Shown in pieces: positions 22,661 through 37,800 of a stretch of DNA of 64,000 bases. Where the stretch lies: positions 13,453,501-13,517,500 of the forward strand of contig JAEOAD010000052.1 of the NCBI GenBank assembly GCA_036365145.1, written 5' to 3'. Both the position numbers and the translations under genes were made by a program. The DNA comes from Orientallactaga sibirica (Eukaryota > Chordata > Mammalia > Rodentia > Dipodidae). How positions within the stretch are numbered: position 1 is the stretch's first letter; every line of letters begins with the position of its first letter. Under the pieces are notes generated by a model. It did no database searches and had not been told where the DNA came from. It was given only the letters and a program-made list of their open reading frames with translations.

Positions 22661-23944
22661 GGGCACCTCCCACTCCCTTCTGAGCTTGTCACCGTGGAGT
22701 TCTGAGGCCACCTGCAAGCTTCAGGGCAGCCCAGCTTGGGTACCAAGGTCAGGATCGTGGGGCCCAGTTGCCTTTTCGGCCACATTTGAAAAGCTGCTCT
22801 GACCAGCTGTCAGAAGGACAGCTCCACTCTGGAGAGCACCCACCTGAGTCCAGGGTGACAGAAACCAGAAGCCAGTTGCTAGGAAGGAAAGCTCAACACA
22901 AGACGAGAAAGACTCCAATCTTTTTTTTTTCCCACTTGCCACAAGCTCTTGGCAAGACTCTTAACAAATGTCCTTCCCTTCGTCACGGGTCCTATTCTGT
23001 GTGGCACTTTGGTCACGCCATTGATTCTGGAAGCCATCATCATGATGTTCACAGCAGACAGGAGCGTCTGCTGCACGCCCGAAGCTCTCTTCTGGCAGGA
23101 ACCTAATCATAGCCACGGTGAACCTACGTGATGCCGCTACCACACCCAGCTCGGAGACCAGGAAAGGACAGTCATCAACGATCCCCCGGAGGTGGGGAGA
23201 CCACTCAGAGGGTAAAGCCTTGTCAAGCGAGCGTGAGCGCCGGAGCTGGGCTCCCCAGGCGCTAGAGTAGCCGGCATCTGGAATCCTCGTGTGCCTAAGG
23301 AAGGGAGAGATGGCAGATTAACCTGTCAGCTCACGGGGCAACTAGCCTGATGAACACAGCAGTGAGCAAGAGACCTGCCTCGGGGTGGAAGGCAAGGGCT
23401 GGCACTTCAACTTTTCACACTTAAAACACATGCACACGCATGCGCACACACACACAGGCTCTAATCCAGCACTGAGCAATGCTGCAGTCTGACTCCAGAG
23501 CACATGTTCTGAACCACTGAACGCCACAAGCATCTGCTTCATGAGTCACCAGAAACTGCCTGTGCCGAGCACCAAACTGAACTATAAACTGGTCTGGCAC
23601 AAAGGGGGCCGGAAGTGCTCTGCCCGCCTTTGTGTGGGGCAAGAGTCTCTGTTTCCATCTGTATCATGCATAATACCTGTCAACACCCCTGCCTTTCCAA
23701 TTAGAAGTATCACCAAATCCAAGTGAGATGTCCCAGATTGGAACCCCACTGCAGAGTGACTGCTAAAATCCCCATGTGGCATGTCAAAGACGTCAATGGC
23801 GTGTGACTCCCCAGAAAGAGGGCAGGGGCCCCCACTTCATTCCCTGGTGAGCCACTGAACATTTCAGGTTGGTCACTTGACCTCCCCCTCCCAGGACCCA
23901 ACAATCTCATCTGTTTTGTTGGGGATTCTCTTCCTACTAGGCAA

Positions 23945-24170
23945 AACCAGTATTTTAAAAGTTATTTCTTTATTGTAAAATAAAACCTACTGGTTGTAAA
24001 ATACTTGGAAAATCTAGAAAAGTGCACAGGAGAAGAAAATACTATTTCCCATAATCTTCCCTCTCAGACATTCCCAGATAACCATAATATTTTGATATAT
24101 TTCTTCTAGCATTTTTCCCACGACTCCATATTTTCAAGGAAATGTATAACACATATTTATCAAAAATGTT
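23945..24170 (+). mobile_element. Probable ancient L1-related fragment
   Basis: AT-rich, with 'gtaaaatacttggaaaatct' and 'cccagataaccataatattt', similar in order to an old L1 segment. A related stretch occurs at about 41690-41830. Low certainty about the family. Confidence 0.45.
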
Positions 24171-24394
24171 AACAGAGTTGTCACACAGGAAGGAAAAGAA
24201 GTGTCATTTGGCTCAGAGTTTACACTTGGCAGCTTCCACAGCTGGGTCTGAGGTCATGTCCCAGTGACTCTGTCGATCTGTCTCTCTTAGCATGGAATCA
24301 GGAATCATAATTGCCAAATGTGGCAGGATTGATTGACCCCCGCACTGCTGCGTTTGCCATTCAGCCAATGAAACTTCTGGCAGCGGCCCAAGGA

Positions 24395-24520
24395 AGGGGT
24401 GTGTGAGAGCGATGCTTCTCCAGTGTGAAGTGAAGGTGGCCGGGGATTCCCTGGAGAACTTGCTAAGCAGATAGATTCTGATCAGTAGACCGGGTGGGGC
24501 CTGACAGTCCACTCCTCTGA
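24395..24520. mobile_element. MER5A-like (hAT-Charlie) fragment
   Basis: Resembles the MER5 body: 'gattccctggagaacttgct' followed by 'gattctgatcagtagaccgg'. Diverged; extent approximate. Confidence 0.5.
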
Positions 24521-24989
24521 CTGCTTCATAGCCCATGCGGACAGGCCATAGGTTCCTGGATCCCATTTTCAGTGACCAGGAGTTAAAGATGGAACTGTTT
24601 CCCTTTCATCCATGGAGTAAATAGTGAGGCCCAACAATGAGCTTGGTACTCAGTAGATGCCCACTCACTCAGGGTGAGTGAGAAGAGAAGGTGCTAATCA
24701 AAGGCTGAGCGAATTCCCACAGGCCCAACTTTACAGGCCACTCTTCTGTTCAGCAACTGGCCTTAGCAACGAGTCCCTGAATTCAGCCGAACCTTGGAGT
24801 CTTTGTTTTGAGCGCCCACCCCCGCCAGCCCTCTGGGAGTGGCTTCTTGCTGAACACAGCGTCCTGATGTGCTTAAAATGATGAAGATCCTCCCAGCTTC
24901 CCCTCCCTCCCTTCAAGGTTTAATTGTCACATAAACCAGTCATTGACCTTTCTCCTTAGCCTGCCTTCCTCCTCCCCCCACCCTTTTCT

Positions 24990-25043
24990 TTGCCTGTGTT
25001 TGTCGGGTGTGTGCACACACAGCAAGTATGTACATATGCATGT

Positions 25044-25085
<42 letters not shown>

Positions 25086-25397
25086 CCACGGGGGGAGCGA
25101 GAGCATGTGAATATGTGTGAACCTGTGTCTGGAAGCCAGAGGTCAACATCAGGTGTCCTCCTCAGATACTCCCCATTTTATTTATTTATTTATATTTATT
25201 TATTCATTTATTTATTTATTTGAGACAGCGCTCCAGGGATTCTCTGTTTCCACCCTACCCGCCCCTGCCCCAGAGCTGGGATGACAGGCACGCACTGTCA
25301 CCCCAGCTTTTCTGAGGATGCTAGGAATTCCAATTCCGCTCCTCGCGCTTGCTCAGGAAGCACGCTTTACCGATTCAGCAATCTCCCCAGCACCCCC
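24990..25397 (-). mobile_element. B4-like composite SINE
   Basis: (TG)n, 'ctggaagccagaggtcaaca', an inner (TTTA)n run (25178-25225), then 'agagctgggatgacaggc' and the end 'gattcagcaatctccccagc'. Confidence 0.85.
25047..25082. repeat. (TG)n microsatellite
   Basis: About 18 uninterrupted TG dinucleotides at the edge of a minus-strand B4-like element. Confidence 0.95.
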
Positions 25398-25759
25398 TCC
25401 CCCTTTATTCAGACAGAAAGGAATGAAGCTTCCAAACCCATATCGCCCGAGCCCCACGCCAGTTGGGACAAGGATGGAATTCCAGAAGGAGAAGAATGCC
25501 TTTCCTATCCCTGTGGAAGGCAAGCAAAAGTGACTACCTATGCAATCTCTAGGAGGCCTTGCCAAAGAGACAGTAATGACCTGTCCCTACCACCCCCCAG
25601 GATAATGCCAGCTGTGTGAACCCTACAATGACTTCCCCAGACCCAGGTATGAATAGTCGTCAGAATGCCACCACCTTGCATTTAAACACCCCTGGCTGTT
25701 TCACAAGTGTTTCTACACTCTTCCTTTATTTTGTCCTAAAACTAACTCTGACACGGATG

Positions 25760-25880
25760 CCCGTGTTCCTTCTCCTCATTTAACCTGTGCAGAGCAGGAG
25801 GCTCTAAGAGAAAGTGACTGGCCTAAAGTCACCCAGCAGGAAGGTGAGGCTGGGATTAGAGCCCCCAGCCTGATAAGAAT
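25760..25880 (-). mobile_element. MIR fragment
   Basis: Contains 'gagaaagtgactggcctaaa', 'gtcacccagcaggaaggtga' and 'ctgggattagagccc', the reverse MIR core. Confidence 0.8.
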
Positions 25881-26969
25881 CCAGCAGCTATAGCACCCAA
25901 AGAGCCAGTGGTGGCGGGGGGCATACATTGAGCCCTTGCTCAGCCCTGCCTTCTTTGTCCACTCGCTCATCACCTGCTGGGCTTTTCCACTAAGGTCCTC
26001 AGCTTTAAAAGCGTGCTTTTGAAGGATGCCCTATGGAAGGTCACTTCCAGAAACCGGTTGGTTCCTGTGAGAGAAGTGGATATGGGATCCCTTGAGGGGA
26101 GAGTAAAAAAAATAAAACAGAAAGATCTCCTTAGCTTTTGGATTTTTAATCAGAGAAACACGTGGCTTGGTGGGGGGGAGTGTGGAAATGATTTCTTCAG
26201 GGGGGTATAAATGGAAAGAGATGCTCAAAGTCAGTGACAGCCTGCTTTAATTTAGAATTCTGCCTCTGTGTGAAACACGCAGAGGATCGGGGGGAAATGA
26301 GTAATAATTCACTAAGGTGCTGTCACAGCCAGGAAGCGTTAGAGCCCTCTGTCAGCCCGCTGCTGCCAAGGAAGCTGAGCCAGAGGAAGGACATGGAGGG
26401 CCTCGGGTCTCTCAGAGAGCTCCTCCCTCACATAGGGACACAGCCTTGCCGCTTCCTCACAGCTTGCCTGGAGCTGCTGGGTTCTGTCAGGATAACCTGA
26501 AACAGCCCACCAGCTCTCCTGGCTGAGAAGCTGCCTGAACTATTGAAGGAAACGAGAGAAAGCGAGCTGTCTCTAGCCTCCTCCTGCCTCTTCCTTCTAT
26601 GGGCAGCTGGGGTGCATGGCTGGCTGCTGTGGTCTCTTCACTGGGACCTGAGATCAGGCTGTGGTAGAGAAAAGGGTCTTGGGCCCCTGCTGCAGACTCT
26701 GCCACTGTGACTTGTTTGAGCAGGAGTGGCCAGCTGATGCTACCATAACAGTCATCCCAAAACATCAGTGGCTTAAGACAGCATTTACAGCACCTGTCTG
26801 GTAACAGCTGGGGGCAGGAGCAAGGGTCAAACAACCTCTGCTCACAGGACCCCTCAGGGAGCCAGGCTGGTAGAGGCCCGAGATCATCACACAAGCACAC
26901 TTAGAAACTTAGAAACAAGGGCTCTTCAGGTACTACAGCAGGAGAGGAGACTAAAGGTTTACACAAGGA

Positions 26970-27529
26970 GGGTGTGTGTGTGTGTGTGTATTTCCTGTAT
27001 GCATGCATGTTCATATATGTATGTGTGCATGTTATTTGTGTGGATGAACATCCACACGCGTGTGTGGGTATATGTGTGACGTTCAGAGGACAATCTTTTT
27101 AAAATTGATTTATTATTTATTTGCACTCAGAGAGAGAGAGAGAGAATGGGCACCCCAAGGCCTCTTTCCCCTGCAAACAAATTCCAGATACATGCACCAT
27201 TTGCACCATTTTGTGCATCTGGCTTTATGTGGGTACTGAGGAATGGAACCTGGACCATCAGGCTTTGTAAGCAAGCGTCTTAACCACTAAGCAATCTCTC
27301 CAGCCCCAGAGGAATGTTGTCCTTAGGAACATCACCTACCTCTCAATGGCCTAGAACTCAGCAATTAGGCTAGAGTGACCGGCCAGCGAGCTCCAGGGTT
27401 CCACCTGCCCCCAGTGCCGGGATTACAGGGACATAGCGCCATGCCCAGAAATTCTGCATGAGGAGCGGGGAGTGAACTCAGGTCCTCACTTAGGAGGTGA
27501 GCATTTTACCAACTGAGTTCTCTCCCTTT
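26970..27529 (-). mobile_element. B4-like composite SINE split by a tRNA-type SINE
   Basis: Left part to about 27095 is TG/CA-rich and ends at 'gttcagaggacaatc'. The right part, from 27308, continues with 'ctagaactcagcaattaggc', 'gtgccgggattacaggg' and 'ccaactgagttctctccc'. Confidence 0.8.
27096..27307 (-). mobile_element. tRNA/ID-type SINE
   Basis: Inserted into the B4-like element; flanks cagaggacaat and cagaggaatgt suggest a partly decayed target-site duplication. Confidence 0.9.
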
Positions 27530-27809
27530 TCCTACACAAGGGCTTTCACGGCGCACGGCGAGCCATACCTCACTCCCACTGACCTGCCATTACCCTGAAC
27601 TAGTCATACGGCTTCACTGAACTGCCAGCAAAGTCAAGGAAGCAAGTGGCAGTGGGAGGTGTTGAACAAAGTGAGCCTCTGCAGACAGAGATGATTAGAG
27701 ACCGCGCCACCGGCTTGTGCCCCTCTGCCACCACCATCCTCAACGCTGTAGTGGCCATTGGAGATGAACAGTTCCAAGCTCCACTGGGCCACAGTCATGG
27801 CGAGTCGGC

Positions 27810-27962
27810 ATTAAGAGCTCAGACTCGTGGAGCAGAACATCCGGGTTCTAGTCCCAGCTGGCTCACTGCTTGCTGGCTGACTTTGTTCAGGTTGCTTGAT
27901 GTTTCTGAGCCTCTTCTTTGTCATATATCAAACCCAGCTGCTGACACCTATGCTGTGGGGTG
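27810..27962 (+). mobile_element. MIR fragment
   Basis: Shows 'attaagagctcagactcgtg', 'ccgggttctagtcccagctg' and 'ttctgagcctcttctttgtc', the forward MIR core. Confidence 0.8.
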
Positions 27963-28101
27963 ATGATGACATTTTATTTCATGAGAAAAATCAGGAAAAT
28001 AAAGTGTAAACCAGCACATCCTGAAGCCTTCTCCTGGCCATGACTTGCATCGTGAGAAGTCACTAGTGGTTCTCACTGGGTCATCTGGCCACTCCTGCTG
28101 A

Positions 28102-30689
<2,588 letters not shown>

Positions 30690-31205
30690 TGAACCTGAAC
30701 AAGTGAAGAAAGACGCCTGGCTGGCTGGGCTTGTCACTGTCCTGTGGGGACGACAAGAGAGCAATTTTTGCCATGTTTTATGTAGATTGCATCCACCATC
30801 ATGGTGAAATCCCACCAGAAGAGAATCCCACCTTAAATACCTACAAAACACTCATCTGAACAGAACTATGTGTGGTGGACCTGGGCTTTAGCAAACCCAG
30901 AAAGCATTTCCCATAATAGGCATAACATGAGGGAGTAACTGGATTTACAAGAGTCTTTCTTTAGCATCCTTTTAAAATATCAAACTCTTACAATACATCT
31001 CAAATACTAGACAGCATCAAAAAATTAGATTTACATAAATTTCACTAAGACATCAATGGCATTTCTGTGAGGTACAACAAAGCCACTTATCCAGCTGATT
31101 TCTGAAGCTACTGTGTCTTTAGTGTGAGCACTGGAGGCTTGGGGCCATATTCCTTAACATAGGATGATATTCTCCAGGAGTGAGAAATGCTAATAAGACC
31201 TCAAC

Positions 31206-31345
31206 ATGGAGCCAGGCAGGGTGGCACACACCTTGAATCTCAGCACCGGGGGGTGGGGGTGGCTAAAGTAGAAGGATCAACGTGAGGACAAGGCAAGCAA
31301 GAGTGTGTTCCAGGTCAGCCTGGGCTAGAGGGAAAAGAAAGTCAT
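31206..31345 (+). mobile_element. B1-like SINE, diverged
   Basis: 'gagccaggcagggtggcaca' to 'aggtcagcctgggctagagg'. Lies about 215 bp before the GATRYA array. Confidence 0.82.
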
Positions 31346-31559
31346 GAACTCTTAAGTGGTGACCTGAATGTGAGGCAAATTCCACCCTAATTAATTATAC
31401 AGCTTGTTTGTGCCACTCATTGACCTACCAGCCTGTGTTCTCACCTGGACAGTAGACAAACTAATGGGTCTGATGCAAAGAGAGGGGGTTTACATAGGTT
31501 TGCATATGTAGATCCAGGTGCACATAAAGAGACAGATATAGAGATAAAGGTAATAGTGG

Positions 31560-32660
31560 TGATATAAATACAAATACAGATGCTGATGGACATGAAACGG
31601 ATAGATATAGATGCAGATGCAGATGCAGATATGATGCAGATGCAGATGTAGATGCAGATATAGATGCAAATGCAGATACAGATGTAGATATAGATGCAGA
31701 TACAGGTATGGATACAGATGTAGATATAGATGCAGCTGTAGATGTAGATATAGATATAGATGCAGATGCAGATATGGATGCAGATGTAGATGCAGATGCA
31801 GATGTAGATACAGATGCAGATGTAGATATAGATGCAGATGTAGATGCAGATATAGATGCAGATGCAGATATAGATGCAGATGTAGATGTAGATATAGATG
31901 CAGATATAGATGCAGATATAGATGTAGATATAGATGCAGATGTAGATATAGATGCAGATACAGATGTAGATACAGATGTAGATACAGATGTAGATATAGA
32001 TGTAGATGCAGATGCAGATGTAGATGCAGATATAGATGCAAATGTAGATGCAGATGTAGATATAGATGCAGATGCAGATATAGATGCAGATACAGATGCA
32101 GATGTAGATATAGATGCAGATGTAGATATAGATGCAGATGTAGATATAGATGTAGATATAGATGCAGATGTAGATATAGATGCAGATGCAGATATAGATA
32201 CAGATGTAGATACAGATGTAGATATAGATGCAGATGTAGATGCAGATGCAGATATAGATGCAGATATAGATGCAGATACAGATGCAGATATAGATGAAGA
32301 TGTAGATATAGATGCAGATGTAGATATAGATGCAGATATAGATGCAGATACAGATGTAGATATAGATGCCGATGCAGATGTAGGTATAGATGCAGATGCA
32401 GATATGGATGCAGATATAGATGTAGATGCAGATGCAGATGTTGATGCAGATACAGATGTAAATAGAGATGCAGATGTAGATACAGATGCAGATATAGATG
32501 AAGATGTATATGTAGATGCAGATGTAGATACAGATGTAGATATAGATGCAGATATAGATATAGATGCAGATATAGATGCAGATACAGGTCTAGATGTAGC
32601 TATAGATTCAGATCCATATATAGATTTAGATGTTCTGATGTAGCTGTAGATACAGGTCGG
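31560..32660. repeat. Degenerate hexanucleotide array (GATRYA)n, about 1.1 kb
   Basis: Almost every hexamer is GATGCA, GATGTA, GATATA or GATACA, that is GAT followed by purine, pyrimidine, A. The phase is kept through at least 31708-32643, which makes a 311-codon + strand frame of alternating Asp and Ala/Val/Ile/Thr. On the - strand it makes a 443-codon frame (31461-32792) of alternating Ser and Ala/Val/Ile/Thr and another of His/Tyr-Leu. These frames follow from the repeat and lack coding evidence. The array sits in ALK intron 8 about 0.9 kb after exon 8. Confidence 0.95.
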
Positions 32661-33124
32661 TATTGATGATGTAGACACAGAACTTTGAAGAGCAGGTGGC
32701 CACAAAGCAAGCCGTGCAGTTGTTAGCCAGCAGCGCTTGGCTACCCTTTGTAAAAGCTCATACGAGACTGGGGAATATGAACAGAGTTTCACTCAGATCC
32801 AAGCCTTTAAGCTCTCTGGGGGCAGGCTGCACCTTGAACTCTTCAGTCCCCATGGCTCCTGCCCCTGCCCCTTGCATACTGTAGAAAACCAGCACAGAGC
32901 TCAGAAGGGACCAATCCTTTCTTTGTGGAAACCCACAGAGGCTTAGTTCCAGTTCTACACCTTCTGGGAAATTTGTTCCCTTTAAAGTTGCAGACATTGT
33001 AAAATCAACCAGCTTTGTTTCCTCTTTAGTATGGTAAAAAGTTCAGTGAGTTTGCTTCTTAGCCAGTGAGATATAGACAACAAGACTTCTTGCTAGGGCA
33101 AAAACTTCTAACCCTCCAGAATTC

Positions 33125-33347
33125 TTTTTTTTTTTTTAATTCTTATTTATTTTATTTATTTGAGAGAGAGAGGGAAATAGGGAGGGAGAGAGAGAGAATG
33201 GGTGTGCAAGACCCTCTAGCCACTACAAACAAACTCCAGATGTGTGCACCCCCTTGTGCATCTGTCTAACGTGGGTCCTGAGGAATTGAACCTGGGTCCT
33301 TTGGCTTTGCAGGTAAATGCCTTAACTGCTAAGCCATCCCTCCAGCC
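33125..33347 (-). mobile_element. tRNA/ID-type SINE
   Basis: Complete minus-strand copy. The flanks ccagaattctttt on both sides are an excellent target-site duplication. Confidence 0.95.
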
Positions 33348-34483
33348 CCAGAATTCTTTTAAAATAAAAACTCGGCCATACAAGAAGAATAGAAAAGGCA
33401 AATTATCTTTTAACCAGATGAGTGGTTAGATTAAAGCTGAGGCTCCCCTTAGTAAGCAAGTAAGGCTTCGTGATGTGAAGTCTATAGCTGCCTGGTCTTA
33501 TAGCACAGCGTTTACCCTCCTTTTCCCTGACCTCCCTGGTTTATCTCACCTTACTAAATTCTGTGTGTCGCTGAGACACCTTGACTCCCTTTTTGGAAGA
33601 AGTCTAGGCAGAAATAAATAGATTCATTAAAGTAAATTCTATTTGAGAAATCTTGCTATCTGATGCAGATGGTGGAATTACACAGTCACTGCTGATATTC
33701 CTCAGAAGCCTCGAGCAGGTATTGCATAAAGAAGGCTCTTAGGAAGAAATCAGATTGAAGGTGAACGGCTAGCCCACCCGAGAGGACAGGAGCTTCCTGC
33801 AGAGCACTTGGTCTTCAAATGTATTCCTCACTGAGTTTAATATAAGCCCAATTTCAGAGAAAGAAATGTCAACACAAAGGCGATATTTTTCTAATACTTC
33901 ATCGCTTCTCTAATAACCTTTGAGTTGATCAATAGCTGAAACCCGAGTTTTCTTTTCCTTTATTTTCCCTCTAGTCAAATTTGCTCTAGGCTACTTCTGC
34001 TATTTCCTGCCCTTTCCCCTAACTTGATGGAGCAGGCACAGTGAAGGGAAGGGGGTGAGCCCCTCCCACAGTCACACCGTGCATGTTTATGTGTGTTTAC
34101 CTTCACACTTTTTCACAGTCAGCTTTTCAGACCTTCATTCATCTAAGGTCGATGGGCTTTTGAATTCCCGGTGCCGAGAGTAGTGTTTTATCAAAAATAA
34201 ACAAATGAACATCTGAAACGGAAGTATGCAGTTTCCTAGTTGGTAAGACCCACCATTACTGTATCCAAATCCTCAAAGGAAATGGCAAGAAGTAGATTTC
34301 TTTCTTCCAGGGAGCCAAGCTCTGGTAACAGGGAAACCAGGCCATGAGGCTGACTCAGGCTTTCCAACCCACCAGCCCTAAAAGGGTCTCCCTGGGCTAT
34401 GTGGGATTAACACAGGAAGGTGGGCATTAGCCAGAGGTGCAGGTGATACCCCTGATGAGAGATGGAGCCATAGGGCCTGGCAG

Positions 34484-34810
34484 ATGGTCAACCTGGGCTA
34501 CAAAACACCTGACAAAGGCAGCCGATGGGAGGAAAGGGCTTATTTTGGCTCATAGTCTCAAGGGGAAGCTTCATGATGGCAGGGGAAAGCATGGCACGAG
34601 CAGAGGCTGGACCTCACCTCTGCCACAGCAGGTGAACAATAACAGCAGGAGACAGCAGAACTCTGGCAAGGGGGAGCTGGCTATAATACCCCAAAGCATG
34701 CCCAACACCACACCTCCTCCAGCCAGGCTCCACCTCCCAAAGTACCACCAGGTGGGAACTAAGCACTCAAACCATGAGTTTATGGGGGACATCTGAATCA
34801 GACCACCACA
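34484..34810 (-). mobile_element. Rodent LTR-like repeat (MaLR/URR1 group uncertain)
   Basis: Contains 'acacctgacaaaggcagc', 'cttattttggctcatagtct' and the end 'cagaccaccaca'. Shares the block 'aaagcatggcacgagcagag' with the element at 57900. I am not sure whether the family is a MaLR LTR or the URR1 DNA transposon. Confidence 0.6.
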
Positions 34811-37800
34811 GTGCAGCATTTCTTAGAACATGCCTACCCAGCATTCCTCAGCGGAATCACATGGGAGAACTGGGACCTTCTACTGTAAGATAAGAGACAC
34901 AACGGCAGTTGGTTAAAAGAGAGAACAGCGCTCCTGAGAAATGAGGGGCTGTTGAGCTAGAAAAGGTCTGCACCCCAAATCCACACCCATGGTTATGGAA
35001 TATGGATTTTCTTCAAAAATCTAGGAATGAGCCAACTAGAAGTCTATGTTTCTCCACTTGTCTTCCCCTAGAAAATGGATGGAGAGGCCCCACCTCTGGC
35101 CTGCTGAGTGCCATCATTGATGGGGTGCAGCTCATCTTCAGATGCCACCCTTGGGGATGTGGCAGCATGTGTGTCTCCCAGTGATGCTCAGAAGTCGTCC
35201 TGGGTCCGCACAGAGTTTTCCTCCAATGCCTGTGTCCCCACATGATGTAACATACATTGTCTTTAGAAACATGTGTCTGAAAAGGGGTTGGAAATGGAGT
35301 GGGAACAAAGGTAGAGGAGACAGAGTGCCTGGGGGAACATATGGACCCAGGACAGATGCCCACTGACACTGGACACATAGCCAGTATACACCCTATGCCA
35401 ACCCAACTTCCAGGGACTTCCAGAAGCCTGACAGCTCCCATCTCACTCCCCACAGCCCTACTGCCACCTCTCCCAGCCAGCCGCTGCAGCAGGCACCACT
35501 TTCTCACTCTCTCTGCCCAGTTGCACGTGAGGTATGAATATTTAAAGAGTTCCACAAACACAAAGAGCATCGCGGCTTTTTGGTTTCCCCTCCCTGCCAC
35601 AAGCTATTCCCTTCAGGAAGCCAGGGAGCCACTTACAATATATTCTGATTTTATTTTATTTTTATTTCACCAAGCTCCAGCTCACATAATTAAAGTGGCC
35701 CACAGGGGAGGGGAGCCTTGCGGTGGTCTTCATGTGCTCAGCGCTGTCAGATTGCTCAAGTCCGCCCTGGCTTTGAGACACACGGTGCCGTGTCCAGCAT
35801 CTAGGCTGCTGCTATTGCAGAGGACTGGAGAGTGGCAGGGCTGTCCCACCCTTCCCCCTGCCTTTCACACATCCTGGAAGCCTGGCTGTCTCTACAAGCC
35901 CAGTGTGGTTTGAGATTCTGTTTCATTTGAATAGCCAGCCTGTGACTAGAATTATTGAAACCAAGTTCTAAGTCCAGAACAAGGCTTGGGGCGGGGCTAG
36001 GGAGCTTACCTCATTTTCTTTACACCCCCCCCCACCCAAAATAGGGGAGCAGTTGTCCTTCCATAGATGCAGAAATGTGAGGGACCCAGCAAGTGAGGTA
36101 TGAACTTTTGGGATGGTCAGTTTCCAGCTGCTAGTTTCTGACCTTGCAAGAGATCTGGCCATCTCTCCCATGCGCGTGCACCCAACACTGGCTTTCTGGA
36201 ACACAGTTAGACATTTCCACCCTGAGCTCAGCCACGATAAGCGGCTGAGGCCTCTTAGCTCGCAAGCCGTGGGGCTTGGCCATGTCCAAGTGGGCTATCT
36301 CACTTGTATGGAACGACCCACACTTGATGTCATGTGACCCAGAGGGATGTGGGGGTGAAGATGGGCATAGGAAATTGCCTCTGCCATCCCCGAGAATGAT
36401 CCCAATGGTGACAGGGCCCCGAAGGCTAGCAGCCGGGAACTTCCATTGCTCTCTGGGTGGTTTGTAAGACTTTTCAGGGTGCTCTGCACATTGCTAAACT
36501 GAAGGCCCTTCGGTTCCTCCAGCCTCTCAGGGTGACTCAGAGCAAAATGAAGTGAGAGGCAGAGATGTTGATCAGACTTATTCAAGGCTCCCCTGCTCCC
36601 ACAGGCAGGCAGCCACGAGGGCTTTCAGGATGGGAAGAGAGGGACTTTTCCGATGGCTGTGGTTTTCAAGTTTGTCGTTCGGTGGCAAAAAAAAAAAAAA
36701 AAAAAAAAAAATCCCTATGGAAAGGCAAGAAAAGGAAGATACGAGTCCCGTTAGTTTAAGATGCTGGAAGTGAAGGAAAAACACAGGCAGAAGGGCTGTG
36801 TCTTCAGCAGGCCCCACCAAGAAAGGCAGCACAAGGAACAGTTTATGCAACTCCCTTCATCAAGCAGACCCCACAAGCGTACGTCCACACGTGTCAGAGG
36901 CTTCCCTGCTCGTGATCTGGGGCAGGGTGTATGCTGAGCTGCCCAGCACATGGAACAGCCTACCTTGGTAGGGTCGGAAAGAAATGTACCCACAGACCCA
37001 GGGCAGCCAAACCACCCAGACACCCGGGGCTCTGAGCGTCACGCTCTCTGTCAAACTGCCCTATGGGACAGGTGGTTCTTTCTCAGCTGAGGGAGAGTCG
37101 ATGTGAGCCTCCATAGGGTCGGGCACCTCATTCACCCAGCTAAGACCCCCACCAAGTGGGTTCTCACTTGTGAAGGAGGGCACTCCTGCTCACCCACAAG
37201 ACCTAAGTGCCATTTGTCCCTTGTATGGGCCTTTAGCCCACGTATTTAGCTAGTGTCCTGACCAGGGAAGAGAGGCTGCTGAAGGCTTCATGGGCTCGAT
37301 CTAGAACAAGGTTGTATTTCCAGAACCAGGCTAGCTTTCGCAGAGAGCACATGTCCGTGCCGGGGGAAGGGAAGGTGCACTCTTCTCTCCTTTCTCTACA
37401 ACGTGTGCCATCACTGAGAGGTGGTCAGTGGGAAGTACAGGCAGTCCCTACCACAGTCAACCCGGGCTGAGGCTCTGCCCTTGCGCGGCCAAGCAGTGCT
37501 ATCCAAACACTTTGTGGCATTGTCGAAACCACCTTTATAAGCAGTTGGGAGTTAGCACTGAGCTATAGGAGACGCTGGTCAGGTACTTAAGGACCAAGAT
37601 AGCCATCAGGCAGAGCTGTGGGTATCCTGTGCTCATCGCTGCAGCTCAGTGTCTCCGGCTTTGCTCGCCTCAGCTGGTAGCAAGTCCAGCTGGGTCAGGC
37701 CAGGTTTGTCTTCACACTTGCTGCGCTCTGCACGTGCAGTGGTTCTCTGGAAAATGCCTTCCTCCTACATTGGAGCCAGGCCCAAGACTGCATGCTGAGT

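Noticed and set aside
22949..23143. Membrane-protein-like short frames
   Set aside because: The hydrophobic stretch is short, overlapping frames on both strands are open, and I recognise no family.
31560..32660. Cluster of GATA-factor sites
   Set aside because: The hexamers give GATA followed by T or C, not the A or G required by WGATAR.
31461..32792. A real serine-rich or aspartate-rich protein gene
   Set aside because: The frames consist of the hexamer words themselves, appear on both strands at once, and lack splice or start context. Kept only as a low-probability finding.
36580..36715. Processed pseudogene ending in a 25-A tail
   Set aside because: The sequence before the A run matches no gene I recognise and no target duplication is evident; a simple A run is enough.
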